Shown here in pieces: positions 52,701-61,144 of a stretch of 64,000 nt of DNA. The translations under genes and the position numbers were made by a program. The notes under the pieces were generated by a model. The model was given only the letters and a program-made list of their open reading frames with translations. It was not told the origin of the DNA and did not search any database. Positions within the stretch are counted from its first letter, which is position 1; the number at the start of each line of letters is the position of its first letter. Source of the stretch: Nitrospira sp. Its GTDB lineage: Bacteria > Nitrospirota > Nitrospiria > Nitrospirales > Nitrospiraceae. The DNA is taken from contig JBAOHZ010000009.1 of the NCBI GenBank assembly GCA_037045225.1, positions 1,736,001 to 1,800,000 on the forward strand, given 5' to 3'.

Positions 52701-53699
52701 TTGCTGACGCAGATCCTGACCGCGGGCCAGCGAGCGGCGGCCTTGACCAAGCAACTCCTGGCCTTCAGCCGGCGCCAAGTACTGACGTTCCAGATCTTCG
52801 ATCTCAATGAGGCGCTCTCGTCGATCAGTTCCATGATCGAACGGCTGATCGGCGAAGACATCAGCCTGGTCAGAAATCTGGACTCGCAGCCCTGCACGAT
52901 TCGCGCAGACAGAGGACAGATCGATCAAGTGGTGCTGAATCTGGCCGTGAACGCGAAAGATGCCATGCCTGCCGGCGGGACACTCACGATGGCCACGCAG
53001 GCCCTGCTCATTACACCCGACAACCCGGTGCCCCATCCCACATTGCTGCCGGGAGCCTATGCGCACCTGTCGATCCGCGACTCAGGGGAAGGCATGGACC
53101 GTACAACCCTGTCCCATATTTTCGAACCCTTCTTCACGACCAAAGAAGACGGCAAAGGAACCGGACTCGGGTTGGCCACGGTCTACGGCATCGTCAACCA
53201 AAGCCAGGGGTTCATCTTTGTCGACAGCACACCCGGCGAAGGTTCGATCTTCGACCTCTACTTTCCACTGGTCGAAGCCCCGGCGCTCACCACCTCGGCT
53301 CCCCTCCTGTCCAGACCTCATGGTGGACAGGAGACCATTCTGTTGGTCGAGGATCAACAGGCCGTCCGGCTGCTGCTCACCCAAGCCCTGTCCGATTACG
53401 GCTACACCCTGCTCGAAGCGTCCAGCGGGCAAGAGGCGCTCCGCTTGGTCGCCGCCACCCAAACTCCCATTCATATTCTGCTGACGGACGTCGTGATGCC
53501 GAAGATGACCGGACCGACCTTGGCTGAGCACCTGCGTCAGCGATGGCCTGAGCTCCGGGTGCTCTTTATGTCGGGATACGCGGAGGGCAGCGTGTTGCCG
53601 ACGTTTCTCGCGGAACCAGGCACCGGCTTCATTCAGAAACCCTTTCTCCCCACGGAATTGGCACAGAAACTCCGCGAGTTGCTGGATCCCATCACGTAA
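49755..53699 (+). CDS. Hybrid sensor histidine kinase (membrane, PAS/GAF, HisKA, HATPase, receiver)
   Basis: This ~1314-residue protein has several N-terminal membrane helices (residues ~45-205), at least four PAS domains (~240-370, ~370-490, ~500-620, ~815-935) and a GAF domain (~635-795). Then come HisKA with phospho-acceptor His954 (GGVAHDFNNLL), an ATPase domain (NLAVNAKDAMPAGG; DSGEGMD; GKGTGLGLATVYG) and a C-terminal receiver with Asp1245 (LLTDVVMPKMTG). It resembles the NtrB-type hybrid kinases of this phylum. The signal is unknown. AGGAG stands before the ATG at 49755. No partner regulator is adjacent. Confidence 0.93.
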   Translation: MASSPSFPDRQPPLTSPLSKPSDSARDSSIALQRVVLLYEAMPAALVAGLGCALALITVNWHIVPHDRLLIWLAYHLILITGRYGLARSFTANKPGPANIYRWDRAFLLGTTLAGLGWGASALWLFPESSPAHQLFLTFVLAGIAAGSVSTLAARFDAFLSFALPMLTPLILRLFTLNHEQALPMAICTMLFSLLMVYTAHRASRTVQETLQLKYHNAQLVDQLTGQLREGEQMELLLTIKTEHHRFIMEYAQDIIYRTDGSGRFTFINPAVVRLLEYHETEVLGHRALDFVHPEYRRSTERFYFRQFLRKTASTYYEFPLITRSQQILWVGQNVQLLQRDQEVIGFQAVLRDISARKQAEEALRISQERYRALFESSPEMLLTVNAQGTLLTVNTATAAELGYEADELSGYPATLIAHPDDHGSMQQHFADCLSRPGEALRWSFRKMRKDGSVLWVREAARAVRNPDGQYDIVIVCTNVTEQKNMEAALTQTRQLLESIVEHIPHMVFVKDAQELRYVQFNKAGEELTGVPREALLGKDDFDFFPHEQATFFTARDREVLTSGIVLDIPAEPIQTKHHGLRWLHTKKVPLYDEAGLPRYMLGISEDITDRKQHEEIEQGRLKQLAVQQTVLHGLAEHPAIHGGYPLEAFPTIAENAAHTLSVERASIWLFDDTQSTLILQDLFEVTPKQHRSGLRLPTDKYPSFVLALDQEPFALSAHDAQTDPRMSELTLDYLAPLNINAVLDAPIRRHGRVIGILCIEHVGSTRTWAPEEQTFAGSLAAMATLTLEASDRREAQEALEHHVRERTDELRRTTGHLETIIEESPLAMIELDQTGLITTWNAAATALFGWTKDEVLGQELPYVPPGQEEESKDLWTAAMSGAAPRNLELCRQRKDGTLVEVNMWGSSLQGPGSQAVGAIGFFVDITKHKQLEDQLRQAHKMEAIGRLAGGVAHDFNNLLTVINGGATLLLEQVRAEDPLNHLLTQILTAGQRAAALTKQLLAFSRRQVLTFQIFDLNEALSSISSMIERLIGEDISLVRNLDSQPCTIRADRGQIDQVVLNLAVNAKDAMPAGGTLTMATQALLITPDNPVPHPTLLPGAYAHLSIRDSGEGMDRTTLSHIFEPFFTTKEDGKGTGLGLATVYGIVNQSQGFIFVDSTPGEGSIFDLYFPLVEAPALTTSAPLLSRPHGGQETILLVEDQQAVRLLLTQALSDYGYTLLEASSGQEALRLVAATQTPIHILLTDVVMPKMTGPTLAEHLRQRWPELRVLFMSGYAEGSVLPTFLAEPGTGFIQKPFLPTELAQKLRELLDPIT

Positions 53700-53746
53700 C
53701 ACACCCCCATGGCCTGTCAGGCGGGAGCAGTAGCGCGGACCGAGAC

Positions 53747-54433
53747 TTACCCCGGCAGGATGGCGTGAAAATGTTCGATGGAGGAAAACCGCGCAGAAGG
53801 CACGGCTGAAGCTTGAGAGCTCGACCGCGAGCGGTGAAAAATCCGACCGATCCCGAAATCTTCGGCCGCAGCCAGACATTGCTCATCGTCATCGACGTAT
53901 AACGCCCGCGCCGGATCGAAGCCGACCAGATCACGGCAGGTCGGCCAATACTCCGATCGCATCTTGAGCCAGCCCACCTCGAAGGCATCCACGATACGAT
54001 CGACCTGCCGATCCAACCCCGTCTTGGCCGTTTTCACATCCACCCCGGCTCGATGCGCGTTCGTCAGGATCGTCACCCGCTTTCCCATTCGACGCAGGGA
54101 CGAGAGAAATTCCTCGGCATCGGGCAGAAACCCGATCATGTGGTCGAGTTCGCGATGCATCGCCACCACATCGAGATCCACCCGTTCCGACCAATAGTGC
54201 AAATCCGTCCAGGCCAACTCCCCTTCCACGGAACGGTACATGGTCATCAACCGATCCCGGGCTTCCTCAAACGTCAGGGCCTGCTTCACCGCATACCGTC
54301 TCGGCAGTTCTTCCTCGAAAAAAAAGTTGTCGAAATGACGGTCGAGTAACGTGCCATCCATGTCGAGCAGCACATCGTCGATCTGACTCCAATCGACGGA
54401 CTGAGGGGCGGACGCGGCGCGTGGTGACAGCAT
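53747..54433 (-). CDS. HAD-superfamily nucleotidase-like hydrolase (YrfG-like)
   Basis: The 228-residue HAD protein has motif I DMDGTLLD (both Asp present), motif II in VTILTNAHRAG, a Lys in WLKMRSEYWP for motif III, and VDDDEQCL for motif IV. The helical cap between motifs I and II is of the C1 type. It resembles GMP/IMP 5'-nucleotidase YrfG. The first ~17 residues form a variable extension, and the last ~25 residues are low in complexity. It is divergent from der. Confidence 0.83.
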   Translation of the reverse strand: MLSPRAASAPQSVDWSQIDDVLLDMDGTLLDRHFDNFFFEEELPRRYAVKQALTFEEARDRLMTMYRSVEGELAWTDLHYWSERVDLDVVAMHRELDHMIGFLPDAEEFLSSLRRMGKRVTILTNAHRAGVDVKTAKTGLDRQVDRIVDAFEVGWLKMRSEYWPTCRDLVGFDPARALYVDDDEQCLAAAEDFGIGRIFHRSRSSSQASAVPSARFSSIEHFHAILPG

Positions 54434-54511
54434 CCAGGCAGTATACCGGAGACCGGCGCGTCAAGACGAGTCATTGTGTTCGGTGAAATCTCTATGCTAC
54501 CGTCGCGCACC

Positions 54512-55888
54512 ATGTCACGCACCAAACAAACGCGCGGTCCTGTGGCCCCGCTGTTCACGCTTGAGGGCGGCCGGCTGCCCATTATCGCCCTCATCGGGCG
54601 GCCCAATGTCGGGAAATCCACGCTGTTTAACCGCATTCTTGGCACACGTGCGGCCATCGTCGACGATGTGCCGGGCGTAACGAGGGATCGGAACTACGCC
54701 GATTCGACCTATCGCAATCGCCGTTTTCGCCTCGTGGACACCGGTGGCCTCGACCCGACAGCGAGCGAAGGCATGTTGTCCCTGATCCGGCAACAATCCC
54801 AACTCGCCATCGCCGAAGCGGATATCCTGGTACTGGTTCTGGACGCCCGGGCAGGCCTGACGCCGGCCGATGAAGAGGTCGTGCAAACCCTGCGCGGCTC
54901 GGATAAACCCGTCTACTACGTGATCAACAAAATCGATACCCCGAAGGCCGATCCGCTCATCGCCGATTTTTATCGCCTCGGGCAGGAACAGCTCTACCCC
55001 CTGTCGGCCGAACACGGCATCGGTGTCGCCGAATTGCTGGACGACCTGTTCTCCCACATGGCCGAACCCCTCGACGAAGAGGCCATCAGCGAGACGCCGC
55101 GTATCGCCATCGTCGGACGGCCAAACGTCGGGAAATCTACCCTGGTCAATTCAGTGCTCGGGGAAGCGCGCGTCGTCGTGAGTGATGTGCCGGGCACAAC
55201 CCGTGACCCGGTCGACTCGGTCGCCACGTTCAAGGATCGGCAGTATGTGCTGACCGATACGGCAGGAATACGCCGCCGGGGCCGTGTAGAACGGGGCATT
55301 GAAGGGTATAGCGTCGCCCGATCCTTACGCGCCATCGGCCGATCAGACATCGCCGTGCTGCTGCTGGATGCGGAAGAAGGCGTCACTGAGCAAGACACCA
55401 AAATTGCCGGCCTCGTTCTCAAGCAAGGACGCGCCTGCATCCTCATCGTCAACAAGTGGGATCTCAAAACCGACGACGTGCACGCACGCGAGGCCTACAA
55501 ACAAGACCTTGACCGTCGCTTCCCGTTTCTCGCCTGGGCGCCCGTACTGTTCATTTCGGCACTGGAACAGGACTTTTTGCGCGGCTTGTTCGCCTTAATC
55601 GATCAAGTCTATTTCTCATTTTGTAAACGGGTCCCCACTGGACCCCTGAATCAATTCTTTCAGGGCTTGTTGGAGGAGCACCCGTTACCGGTTCGAAAAG
55701 GCAAGCCGGCCAAAGCGAGCAAATCGGCATTCATGACGCAAGTGGCGACACGCCCGCCGGCCTTTGCGCTCTTTGTGGGACATCCCGACAATATGACGCC
55801 GGCCTACCTCCGGTTTCTCGAAAACCAGATTCGGAAGGAATATCATTTCTCGGGCACACCCGTTCGACTGCTGACCAGGAAAAAATGA
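54512..55888 (+). CDS. der: Ribosome-assembly GTPase Der (EngA)
   Basis: The 458-residue protein has two G domains in tandem. The first P-loop is at GRPNVGKST (residues 29-37) with DVPGVTRDR and VDTGG; the second is at GRPNVGKST (from residue 202) with DVPGTTRDP and TDTAGIRRR. NKID and NKWD supply guanine specificity. The C-terminal KH-like domain follows (AFMTQVATRPPAFALFVGHP). Der aids 50S assembly. Upstream in-frame ATG and GTG codons (54494, 54476) give slightly longer forms. Confidence 0.95.
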   Translation: MSRTKQTRGPVAPLFTLEGGRLPIIALIGRPNVGKSTLFNRILGTRAAIVDDVPGVTRDRNYADSTYRNRRFRLVDTGGLDPTASEGMLSLIRQQSQLAIAEADILVLVLDARAGLTPADEEVVQTLRGSDKPVYYVINKIDTPKADPLIADFYRLGQEQLYPLSAEHGIGVAELLDDLFSHMAEPLDEEAISETPRIAIVGRPNVGKSTLVNSVLGEARVVVSDVPGTTRDPVDSVATFKDRQYVLTDTAGIRRRGRVERGIEGYSVARSLRAIGRSDIAVLLLDAEEGVTEQDTKIAGLVLKQGRACILIVNKWDLKTDDVHAREAYKQDLDRRFPFLAWAPVLFISALEQDFLRGLFALIDQVYFSFCKRVPTGPLNQFFQGLLEEHPLPVRKGKPAKASKSAFMTQVATRPPAFALFVGHPDNMTPAYLRFLENQIRKEYHFSGTPVRLLTRKK

Positions 55889-56081
55889 GGCAACCTTGTC
55901 AGGTTGAGGCGCAATCGACACAATCGGCTCCAGGCTTCCTCACCCGGTCTGTTTCGTTCCCCACGATTCCTTGAATATTTCGTAGTTTTCCCCCTCTGTG
56001 AGAGTTCGCTACTGTGGCGCGCATCTTGCGTTTCACATCGGTATTCGGACGGCACCTCCAGCCCAACGTGCCGAACCGAAG

Positions 56082-56573
56082 ATGGACAGCCGTACCAGGG
56101 AAGCGCACCGCTCCATGTTCATCGAACGCCCACACCTCGGACTCCTCGCTCCCCCGGCCCCATGGGCCGAGACCGCGATCCTCGTCCTCTCCATGGACGG
56201 TCGCGTACTCCATGCGAACGAACAGGCTCGCGACATTGCGCCCCTCCTGACCGGCGATTCCCCTCCGCTGGAGATCTCCCCGGTCGAGTCGCTTCGTGAC
56301 CCCTTGCTGGATCTGTTCTATGACATCTTGTCCAATTTGGAAAAACACATCGCAGCGGAAGACTGGAACTCCTTCGAACGCGCGCGCATCATCCACTGGG
56401 AAGCAGGCCTGATACATCTCAGAGGAGTGGGAATTCCCGACCAGGCCCGGCGGCAGCAATCACGTATCATTCTGACACTCCACCACCAGGCAGACCTTTT
56501 ACCCCTCTCACCTTCTGCCTGTGACACACAGGCCCCCGAACACGTCGCTCGCCTCGAAGGGCTTTCAACTTGA
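56082..56573 (+). CDS. Hypothetical protein with PAS-like segment
   Basis: This ~163-residue protein is not firmly recognised. A PAS-like beginning is visible (AILVLSMDGRVLHANEQARDIAPLL), followed by a helix (LRDPLLDLFYDILSNLEKHI) and strands (RARIIHWEAGLIHLRGVGIP; RIILTLHHQ). It has no signal peptide, and its C-terminal ~25 residues are variable. It could be a small sensory protein. The start is uncertain: ATG codons at 56082 and 56115 are both possible. It follows der by 193 bp. Confidence 0.5.
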   Translation: MDSRTREAHRSMFIERPHLGLLAPPAPWAETAILVLSMDGRVLHANEQARDIAPLLTGDSPPLEISPVESLRDPLLDLFYDILSNLEKHIAAEDWNSFERARIIHWEAGLIHLRGVGIPDQARRQQSRIILTLHHQADLLPLSPSACDTQAPEHVARLEGLST

Positions 56574-56720
56574 CTCATACGGATCAGCATGTTATTCGCA
56601 CAGGAGACGTTGTACGCCACACGTGATCCGGCATGAACCGGCCCCGCACGAGCGAAGGTCGGTTTCTGCTCCATTCAATCGGCGTCACACCACTCCGATC
56701 ACGACGGGTTTGTGAACACT

Positions 56721-57755
56721 ATGATGCATTCTGGAGTTTCCGCCTTTCGCTTCCTCGTGCTTTCAATCCAGCTGGGGACTTGTCTAGTCCTGACCCCACC
56801 CAGTTGGGCAGACCCATCCGAGCCACTCGTCGAACCGCCCCCGCTCCCTGAATTCACCGATCCAGCGGCCCAAGACAATCCGGAACCGACCGTTGCCGAA
56901 GACGCATCCCCGGCCGCAGCCCCCGCGCCGGTGTCTCCCTCGGTTCAGATCTCCGGCGCGATCTGGCGATCGAAACCCGGCATTGTGTTCCTCCAAACCC
57001 CGATCGGACCACTTTCGCTCAGTTCGAAAACCACCCTTCGCGACATCAAGACCTCGCAAAAAATTACCCTCTGGGTCCATGGCACGACCAGTGTCATCGA
57101 TATTCGCGAGAGGGGCATCGACAAACTGGTCCACCGGTATGTCAGCGGCATGCCAAATTTTACGTCCCCTGAGAAAACCGCCGTGACGTTCTGGACGCCC
57201 GATGGCGAACAATCCTTCGCGCTCGGCTCATTTCAAGCCAAAATCGCCGGGCGCCAAGATCATCAACCTGTGGCCATCGAAGTGGACGGGGCGGGCACCA
57301 TCAAGGGGCTGCACGACGTACAATTTGATCTGCAGGTCAATCAGCTTCCCCGCACACCGTCACCGTTGCAACTCCTGCTGAATGGCACGGTCTCAAAACT
57401 CAAATCGAACTATGTATTCCTGAAGACCCCGCTGGGCATCGTGACCGTGAGCGGCAAGACCGGCGTGAAGAATGCCAAAGTCGGGCAGGAAATGTCGGTA
57501 TGGATTCGGGATCGGCATGTGGCCATTGATTTGTACCAAGACGGACTCTCCACCCCGTCACACCGATTCCTCTCCGGCCCGCTCACCTATGGTGCCGACG
57601 GGCACGACGCGCTGACCATGCAGGGCCCGGAGGGATCCCAGGCCATTCCGCTGACGACCAAACCGTCCTCTCTGGCAACCGTGAAGGAAGGGTGGCCGAT
57701 CACTGTCGAGCTGAATCAAAAGGGCGAACTCGTCGAGATCCGCCGTGTGAACTGA
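56721..57755 (+). CDS. Secreted protein with duplicated domain, unknown function
   Basis: This ~344-residue protein has a signal peptide (FRFLVLSIQLGTCLVLTPPSWA-DP), a Pro-rich linker of ~45 residues and two copies of a ~125-residue unit. Matching pieces are IVFLQTPIGPLSLSSKTTLRD and YVFLKTPLGIVTVSGKTGVKN, then ITLWVHGTTSVIDI and MSVWIRDRHVAIDL, then HRYVSGMPNF and HRFLSGPLTY. I do not know the family. Periplasmic location is likely. It stands just upstream of an ECF sigma operon on the same strand. Confidence 0.65.
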   Translation: MMHSGVSAFRFLVLSIQLGTCLVLTPPSWADPSEPLVEPPPLPEFTDPAAQDNPEPTVAEDASPAAAPAPVSPSVQISGAIWRSKPGIVFLQTPIGPLSLSSKTTLRDIKTSQKITLWVHGTTSVIDIRERGIDKLVHRYVSGMPNFTSPEKTAVTFWTPDGEQSFALGSFQAKIAGRQDHQPVAIEVDGAGTIKGLHDVQFDLQVNQLPRTPSPLQLLLNGTVSKLKSNYVFLKTPLGIVTVSGKTGVKNAKVGQEMSVWIRDRHVAIDLYQDGLSTPSHRFLSGPLTYGADGHDALTMQGPEGSQAIPLTTKPSSLATVKEGWPITVELNQKGELVEIRRVN

Positions 57756-57791
57756 CCCCCACCCAGTACGCCACGGCGGTCGATGCGCTCC

Positions 57792-57820
57792 TTGACAGTG
57801 GCTCACGCCGCCCGTAGACT
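57792..57820 (+). promoter_or_regulatory. Near-consensus promoter before the ECF sigma gene
   Basis: A perfect -35 TTGACA (57792-57797) and a -10 TAGACT (57815-57820, 4 of 6) are separated by 17 bp. Transcription would begin about 57827, only ~5 nt before the ATG at 57832, so the message would have almost no leader. Confidence 0.65.
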
Positions 57821-57831
57821 CGCACCCGCGT

Positions 57832-58464
57832 ATGGCATTACGGAAGAAAAGTCGGCCGGATCTCCACGACGGCCATGCTGTTTCCCGCTCTCCATCCACT
57901 TCATTCGACGAACTGTATCGTGACCATGTCGACGTGATGTACCGGTTTGCCTATCGGTTATGCGGCGAAGCCGAGTCGGCGAAAGACCTGGTTCAGGAAA
58001 CGTTTCTCAGCGCCTACCGTGCGTACGACCGTTTTCGTGGTGACGCACAAATCTCGACCTGGCTTTACGCCATCGCCTCCCATGCGTGCCAACGCATGCG
58101 GCGCAAACGCAAAGGCGAGCCGGAACGCGAGTTGTCGTTGACTGAATTCGTCCCGACGTCGGGAGGCGAGTTTTCCCTCCAAGTCCCGATGGAGGGCCTC
58201 AGCCCTCAAGAAGCGCTGGAAAATAAGCAACTTCGCCAGATCCTCGATCGCGCGATCGCCAAATTGCCGCGAAAGTATCGGATGGTGCTGGTGCTCCGCG
58301 ACATGGAGGGCTTAAGCGCGAAAGAAGTGGGCGGCATTTTGGGGCTCAACGAACGGGCCATCAAATCGAGGCTGCATCGAGCCCGCCTCTTTGTTCGCAG
58401 GGAACTCAGCGGCAAAGGACTGGCCGGAGAATTTCATCCGAACGTTACCACCGGGCACCGATAG
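57832..58464 (+). CDS. ECF-family RNA polymerase sigma factor
   Basis: The 210-residue protein has sigma region 2 (FDELYRDHVDVMYRFAYRLCGEAESAKDLVQETFLSAYRAYDRF, then ISTWLYAIASHACQRMRRKRK) and region 4 (ILDRAIAKLPRKYRMVLVLRDMEGLSAKEVGGILGLNERAIKSRLHRARLFVR). It is followed by a zinc-binding anti-sigma factor and a cytochrome c, so it may sense redox or oxidative stress. The start is right after a good promoter and no ribosome-binding site is visible. Target genes are unknown. Confidence 0.92.
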   Translation: MALRKKSRPDLHDGHAVSRSPSTSFDELYRDHVDVMYRFAYRLCGEAESAKDLVQETFLSAYRAYDRFRGDAQISTWLYAIASHACQRMRRKRKGEPERELSLTEFVPTSGGEFSLQVPMEGLSPQEALENKQLRQILDRAIAKLPRKYRMVLVLRDMEGLSAKEVGGILGLNERAIKSRLHRARLFVRRELSGKGLAGEFHPNVTTGHR

Positions 58465-58492
58465 TTTGGTATAGTTAAGAAGAAACACCGCC

Positions 58493-58792
58493 ATGACTGA
58501 TCGCGCACATACACATCCAGGCACCCGCAAACCCGCCCCTCACCTGGGTCACGGAAAGCGACATTGCGTCAAAGTGCTTGAACGGCTATCTGCCTATCTG
58601 GACGACGAACTCTCCGGTGACGTGTGTCTGGAAATTCGCGCCCACCTCGGTGATTGCCCGAATTGTGAAGTATTTCTCGATTCCTTACGCCAAACCGTCC
58701 AGCTCTGCCGGAACCGCCCGTCTCCGCCACTCTCCAAGAATGATCGTGCGAGCCTCCGCCGCCAGATTTTGAAGGCTGCGGCAACGGCGTAA
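58493..58792 (+). CDS. Zinc-finger (ZAS-type) anti-sigma factor
   Basis: This 99-residue protein has the ZAS/zf-HC2 signature H-x3-C-x2-C (His51, Cys55, Cys58 in HLGDCPNC) with upstream Cys25 and Cys45, one of which could complete zinc binding. The context LERLSAYLDDELSG is typical of the fold that grips ECF sigma factors. There is no transmembrane helix, so it is a soluble, cytoplasmic type, like redox-sensing RsrA-group proteins. It lies 28 bp after the sigma gene. Confidence 0.88.
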   Translation: MTDRAHTHPGTRKPAPHLGHGKRHCVKVLERLSAYLDDELSGDVCLEIRAHLGDCPNCEVFLDSLRQTVQLCRNRPSPPLSKNDRASLRRQILKAAATA

Positions 58793-58810
58793 TCAGCCGT
58801 GATTCGGCCG

Positions 58811-59188
58811 ATGTCCCATCACCTCCTTTTCGCGCTCCTCCTGACCATCGGAGGAACAGGCGTCCTGCTCGCCCAACCGTCCGACCCTCTCGACCTCGGG
58901 CAAACCATCTATCGCCAACATTGCATGGAGTGCCATGGCTCCACCGGCAAGGGCGACGGGGCCAAGGCCCCGTTTCTGTCCCCTCGACCGGGCAATCTCA
59001 TCTCCGCCGCGACCTCTGCCAAAACGGATCGCGAGTTGCTTCGCACGATCGCCCAAGGAAAACCACGCACCTCCATGCCGGCCTGGCAGGACGTACTGCC
59101 GGCCGAGGATCAACAGGCCGTTCTCCAATACATCCGCTCCCTGGTTCGGTTTACCCGGCCGCTCACACCTCCTCCACCAGGTCCGTAA
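58811..59188 (+). CDS. Class I c-type cytochrome, periplasmic
   Basis: The ~125-residue protein has a signal peptide (LLFALLLTIGGTGVLLA-QP) and one haem site CMECH (Cys38, Cys41, His42). The likely distal ligand is Met in TSMPAW, and the end is LQYIRSLVRF. It is a mono-haem cytochrome that could carry electrons in the periplasm. It is the third gene after an ECF sigma and anti-sigma gene, so its expression may answer to that pair. A GTG four codons upstream is an alternative start. Confidence 0.88.
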   Translation: MSHHLLFALLLTIGGTGVLLAQPSDPLDLGQTIYRQHCMECHGSTGKGDGAKAPFLSPRPGNLISAATSAKTDRELLRTIAQGKPRTSMPAWQDVLPAEDQQAVLQYIRSLVRFTRPLTPPPPGP

Positions 59189-59277
59189 TCTCGCATCGAC
59201 TCCCAGGACGCCCCTTTCCCCTGAAAAGAGCCACGTGGTACAGTGACTTTCTTTTCTTGTCACCGGAGGTCGTTCGC

Positions 59278-60999
59278 ATGATTCGCGGGAACCTGTTCCA
59301 TCGACGACAGACCATTGCCATCGTGACCCTCGCAGTCTCTCTCGGTCTCTGGGCCGGGACAGCCGAGTCGGCACCGGCGACCGGCGGGAAGGGGCATCGC
59401 CCGACCGCCTCCGCTAAGCAACCACCGGCAGTCCAAACCGCCGTCCGATATGCCGAAGCCATCGCGCACGGCGACCGCGTGACGGCCGGGCAATTGGATT
59501 TTGCCTGCCAATACCGTTACGTCGTCGCATCCCCGGCTAAGGTGAAACAATTCGCACCGGCCGCCGATGCGTCGTACGATTCCTGCTGGCAGACCCTCAC
59601 CGAGGCCTATGCCCCGATGTTGAAGCGATCGGACATTGCCATGGATATCATCTGGCCAAGCACAGGTCCGTTGGTCTTCTTTGGCGACGATCTGCCGAGA
59701 GCGCCTGCCTCGACCTTCGTAGCCGACGTGGTGGGTATCTCCCCTCCCGGGAGCGGCCTCCATGTGACCGTCATCGGCAGCCGCACTATTCCATCCGGTT
59801 CATTCAAGCTCGAGCGGACCGGAAAAGTTCTTGGCGTCCCGACGACGCTGGTCCAGCTGTCGGTGCAATATCAGGATCCCCTCACCTCACCGATCACCTA
59901 TGCCCCCGGCAACGTCAAATGGACCAATACGATCAAACGGCCGCGGCGCGCATTGAAATCCGTGACCACCCAATGGGTTGTCTTCACCGGACTCAAGCGA
60001 CACGGTTTCCCCGGAGATAGCGCCGTGTTCAACCTGCCGGTCGCCTCGGAGCCGGAAGCCCCGGGCATGATGGCAGACAAAATTCCATTTGCCACCGAAA
60101 GCAGCCGCGCGTTACCTGAATCCATGGCGTGGTGGGGACCGGACGATCAGCCCGGAACCCTGACTGCCGCTGCCGCACGCGCTGCCATCTTTCCCGACTT
60201 GCGCGACCGGGTGGCATTGCTCAACCGAGTGCTGCTCATTGATCCCAAGCAACCCGACGCCCTGACGGTGCTGACCCGCCACCTGTATAGCGCACTGTTG
60301 CGGGAGGCACGGAACAGCCATCAGATGCCTGTGAAAGACCCGAGCCTGGGCATCGTGCTGGACGAATTTTACTGGAATATCTACGCGCAAGGGGCCCGCA
60401 TGGACCTCTCAAACGGCATGGAAATGGGCGGCCTGTCGCAACCGACCCCGGCGGATTATCTTTACCGTCTCATACCGGCACTCCAAACGCTGGCTTCGAC
60501 CAAACCGGAACAACTCGACAACCGGTTCCGGCTTGGTATCGCCTACCGATGGAATAACGACCAGCTTCCCATGGTCGAGACCTTCGAAGCTCTTGTAAAG
60601 GATATCCCCGAGCACCGGAGAACGCCCAAGTCCGAAGCACTCTTGCAGTTGGCTTGGTCCCGCATCAACAAAGTGTCCTGGAACCGGATCCTACACGATA
60701 CCGAGACGCCCCGTGCCTACGCCGATGCCCAAGCGGCCTTGGCACAGGCAGAACTTCCACTCGATAAGTTTCTCGCTGAATATGCGATGGCCTATACCAT
60801 GATCTTCTTGCCGAACTACGGGGACAAGACCCAAATGCTTCATCACCTCACCGAAGCCAAGCGCTGGTTCGATGAGGTGCCCGGCAAGTCGGATGAGGTG
60901 TGGCGTTACTTCCTGCACTCGGAACTGCTCAAGGCGGTGTTGGATGCGGATCCGATGTTCCAACCGATCCTGGCAACCACCGCCGCCCCTCACGCCTGA
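59278..60999 (+). CDS. Large secreted hypothetical protein
   Basis: I do not recognise this 573-residue protein. It has a signal peptide (AIVTLAVSLGLWAGTAESA) and a basic start. Residues ~60-220 have a mixed alpha/beta pattern with several Cys (FACQYR, SCWQ); residues ~300-560 are helical and TPR-like (LRDRVALLNRVLLIDPKQPDALTVLTRHLY; EALLQLAWSRINKVSW; AQAALAQAELPL). GGAGG stands 9 nt before the ATG. It probably acts in the periplasm. It follows the cytochrome gene by 89 bp and may be separate from it. Confidence 0.65.
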   Translation: MIRGNLFHRRQTIAIVTLAVSLGLWAGTAESAPATGGKGHRPTASAKQPPAVQTAVRYAEAIAHGDRVTAGQLDFACQYRYVVASPAKVKQFAPAADASYDSCWQTLTEAYAPMLKRSDIAMDIIWPSTGPLVFFGDDLPRAPASTFVADVVGISPPGSGLHVTVIGSRTIPSGSFKLERTGKVLGVPTTLVQLSVQYQDPLTSPITYAPGNVKWTNTIKRPRRALKSVTTQWVVFTGLKRHGFPGDSAVFNLPVASEPEAPGMMADKIPFATESSRALPESMAWWGPDDQPGTLTAAAARAAIFPDLRDRVALLNRVLLIDPKQPDALTVLTRHLYSALLREARNSHQMPVKDPSLGIVLDEFYWNIYAQGARMDLSNGMEMGGLSQPTPADYLYRLIPALQTLASTKPEQLDNRFRLGIAYRWNNDQLPMVETFEALVKDIPEHRRTPKSEALLQLAWSRINKVSWNRILHDTETPRAYADAQAALAQAELPLDKFLAEYAMAYTMIFLPNYGDKTQMLHHLTEAKRWFDEVPGKSDEVWRYFLHSELLKAVLDADPMFQPILATTAAPHA

Positions 61000-61144
61000 C
61001 CATACATGAGAGCGGGGCGATGGAGCGTCCTTCACTTCATCGTCCCGCCGTTGCCTCCTGCCGCCTCGCGCTTGGTCTTCGTCGCCTTGCCAACCTACCT
61101 ATCCTATGTTAACCATATCCGCCAGCATCTCCAGGGAGGAGTCC

